Source: Porphyromonadaceae bacterium UBA7042
GTDB lineage: Bacteria; Bacteroidota; Bacteroidia; Bacteroidales; Muribaculaceae
Reading direction: 5' to 3'
DNA length: 22,475 nucleotides
NCBI GenBank assembly: GCA_002494015.1
Contig: DLAR01000020.1
Coordinates: 1-22,475 of the forward strand
In this document: positions 21,059-22,475 of the stretch, piece by piece
Numbering within the stretch: position 1 is the first letter of the stretch
Layout: each line of letters starts with the position of its first letter
The notes under the pieces: model-generated
What the model was told of the DNA's origin: nothing
What the model saw: only the letters and a program-made list of their open reading frames with translations
The model's database searches: none
Position numbers and translations under genes: made by a program

Positions 21059-22475
21059 CAGCCTCTCCCCTCTCCTTATCTGACTCAACCATCTGCGCTA
21101 TTTCAACCCCTCCCGGCATCGGCGGCATAGCCGTCGTGCGCATCTCGGGTTCAAGAGCGATTGATATTGCCGACTCCGTGTGGGAAGGGAAAAGCCTTGC
21201 TTCGGCACAAAGCCACACCGCACATTTGGGAAACATCATCGACCCCGATGCAGCACCCGGCGAGCCCCCGCTTGACCAAGCCGTAGCGACCGTGTATCGC
21301 TCACCACGCTCGTTTACAGGAGAAGACGTAGTAGAAATTTCGGTTCACGGATCGCGATGGATACAGTCGCGGCTCATAAAAATACTGATAGACCGCGGAT
21401 GCCGGTTGGCCGAACCGGGCGAATTTACACGCCGCGCATTTGCCTCCGGGCGTCTTGACCTTGCCGAAGCCGAAGCCGTGGCCGACGTCATAGCCGCCTC
21501 GTCGAAAAACGCCCACCGTCTCGCAGCCAGTCAGATGCGCGGCGACTTCTCCAAAGTGCTGGAAACACTCCGCAACCAGCTTTTGGACCTCGCATCGCTC
21601 CTTGAACTTGAACTGGATTTCTCAGAAGAAGATGTAGAATTCGCCTCAAGAGAAAAACTCATCGAGACAGCCGACGAGATACTACGGCTTGTCACACGTC
21701 TTGCCTCGTCATTCTCAACCGGACAGGCAATTAAAGACGGCATACCGGTCGCAATCGTCGGAGAACCCAATGCCGGCAAATCGACACTGTTAAACGCATT
21801 GCTGCAAGACAACCGCGCCATCGTCAGCAACATCCCCGGAACAACAAGAGACACCATCGAGGACACCATCGAAATCAACTGCATCCTTTACCGCTTTATC
21901 GACACCGCCGGACTGCGCAACACACCCGCCGATGAAGTAGAAGCACTCGGAATTGGACGCACCCTCGACAAAATATCGCAAGCACGCATCATTATATGGG
22001 TACTGCCACCTGATTTTGCCGACCTCGGTCAACTTTCATCAGAAATCACCTCGCGCCTCTCGCCCGACACCGCCCTCATTGTCGCAGTCAACAAAATCGA
22101 CATCACATCAGTCGACCAAGACAAAATTACCACCGCCATCTCGGCAACCATCCCCCGGTCGGCATCAACCATATTTATATCGGCCCATACCGGGCAGAAC
22201 ATCGACCGGCTGCAATCGTTGCTGCACGAAGTTTCAGGCGCAAACCTCATAGACAACGCCGATGTCATCGTTACAAACGCACGACATTATGAAGCCCTCG
22301 TCTCAGCCCAGACCTCGATAACCCGCGTGATAGACGGCCTTCACACCGGACTCTCAGGCGACTTCATCGTCCAAGACCTCCGCGAAACCATCCACCACCT
22401 CGGCACCATAACCGGCACCATAACCACCCCAGAAATCCTCACAACCATCTTCACCCGCTTCTGCATCGGTAAATA
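21037..22475 (+). CDS. mnmE: tRNA modification GTPase MnmE (3' end one base short of the stop)
   Basis: MnmE works with MnmG to place the cmnm5 group on U34 of certain tRNAs. The 479 codons visible end in FCIGK, the conserved C-terminal C-x-G-K motif, followed by TA, so only the last base of the stop codon is missing. The N-terminal domain (TICAISTPPGIGGIAVVRIS; SFTGEDVVEISVHG; FTRRAFASGRLDLAEAEAV) is complete. The GTPase domain has GEPNAGKS, TTRD, DTAGLR and NKID. Between the in-frame stop at 21001 and the family's conserved start there is no ATG or TTG; GTG at 21037 is the only usual start. It lies inside the endonuclease gene and overlaps it by 22 bases, adding about 15 non-conserved residues before the conserved domain. 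Confidence 0.93.
   Translation, partial: MEHDTPVTASPLSLSDSTICAISTPPGIGGIAVVRISGSRAIDIADSVWEGKSLASAQSHTAHLGNIIDPDAAPGEPPLDQAVATVYRSPRSFTGEDVVEISVHGSRWIQSRLIKILIDRGCRLAEPGEFTRRAFASGRLDLAEAEAVADVIAASSKNAHRLAASQMRGDFSKVLETLRNQLLDLASLLELELDFSEEDVEFASREKLIETADEILRLVTRLASSFSTGQAIKDGIPVAIVGEPNAGKSTLLNALLQDNRAIVSNIPGTTRDTIEDTIEINCILYRFIDTAGLRNTPADEVEALGIGRTLDKISQARIIIWVLPPDFADLGQLSSEITSRLSPDTALIVAVNKIDITSVDQDKITTAISATIPRSASTIFISAHTGQNIDRLQSLLHEVSGANLIDNADVIVTNARHYEALVSAQTSITRVIDGLHTGLSGDFIVQDLRETIHHLGTITGTITTPEILTTIFTRFCIGK

Overview
This window is chromosomal DNA from a member of the Bacteroidota, order Bacteroidales. The gene content and the roughly balanced base composition would fit the Muribaculaceae, but I cannot fix a genus. 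The order-level call rests on a DUF4290 protein, a complete Bat (Bacteroides aerotolerance) operon, an archaeal/eukaryotic-type prolyl-tRNA synthetase and promoters of the Bacteroidota form TTTG-N20-TAnnTTTG. Shine-Dalgarno sequences are generally weak and A-rich. Almost everything lies on the plus strand and reads as core chromosome. I see no transposase, integrase, phage gene, tRNA, rRNA or CRISPR array.

Positions 1-4700: a leftward gene for an exported, probably outer-membrane protein is divergent from a rightward cluster: DUF4290 protein, rimM, a small acidic protein, an OmpA-domain protein and proS. Two consensus promoters sit back to back between 923 and 1047. A 15-bp perfect-stem terminator closes proS.

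Positions 4700-7300: a membrane-anchored GT2 glycosyltransferase is followed by two HU-fold genes. The first is a short stand-alone HU-like protein. The second starts with an HU-like domain, continues through a long acidic linker and one membrane helix, and ends in a LysM-like domain. This could physically link the nucleoid to the cell wall and is the most interesting architecture in the window.

Positions 7300-17000: the Bat operon. The order is MoxR AAA+ ATPase, DUF58 protein, an exported single-pass protein, BatA and BatB (VWA proteins with intact MIDAS motifs), BatC (TPR plus a Gln/Asn/Asp/Lys-rich tail), a short second BatD-like protein without a membrane anchor, full-length BatD, and BatE (TPR, two membrane helices, SH3-like end). 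The MoxR ATPase and VWA proteins are expected to work as a chaperone-like pair at the inner membrane, with BatC, BatD and BatE presenting periplasmic domains.

Positions 17000-22475: a small HTH protein has a near-consensus promoter overlapped by an 18-bp inverted repeat. It is followed by a closely packed run: a DUF2007-universal stress protein fusion, an FdtA-like sugar ketoisomerase, an FdtB-like aminotransferase, an exported DRGH-type nuclease and mnmE. mnmE has no in-frame ATG near its 5' end. It appears to start at a GTG inside the nuclease gene, and it is complete apart from the last base of its stop codon.
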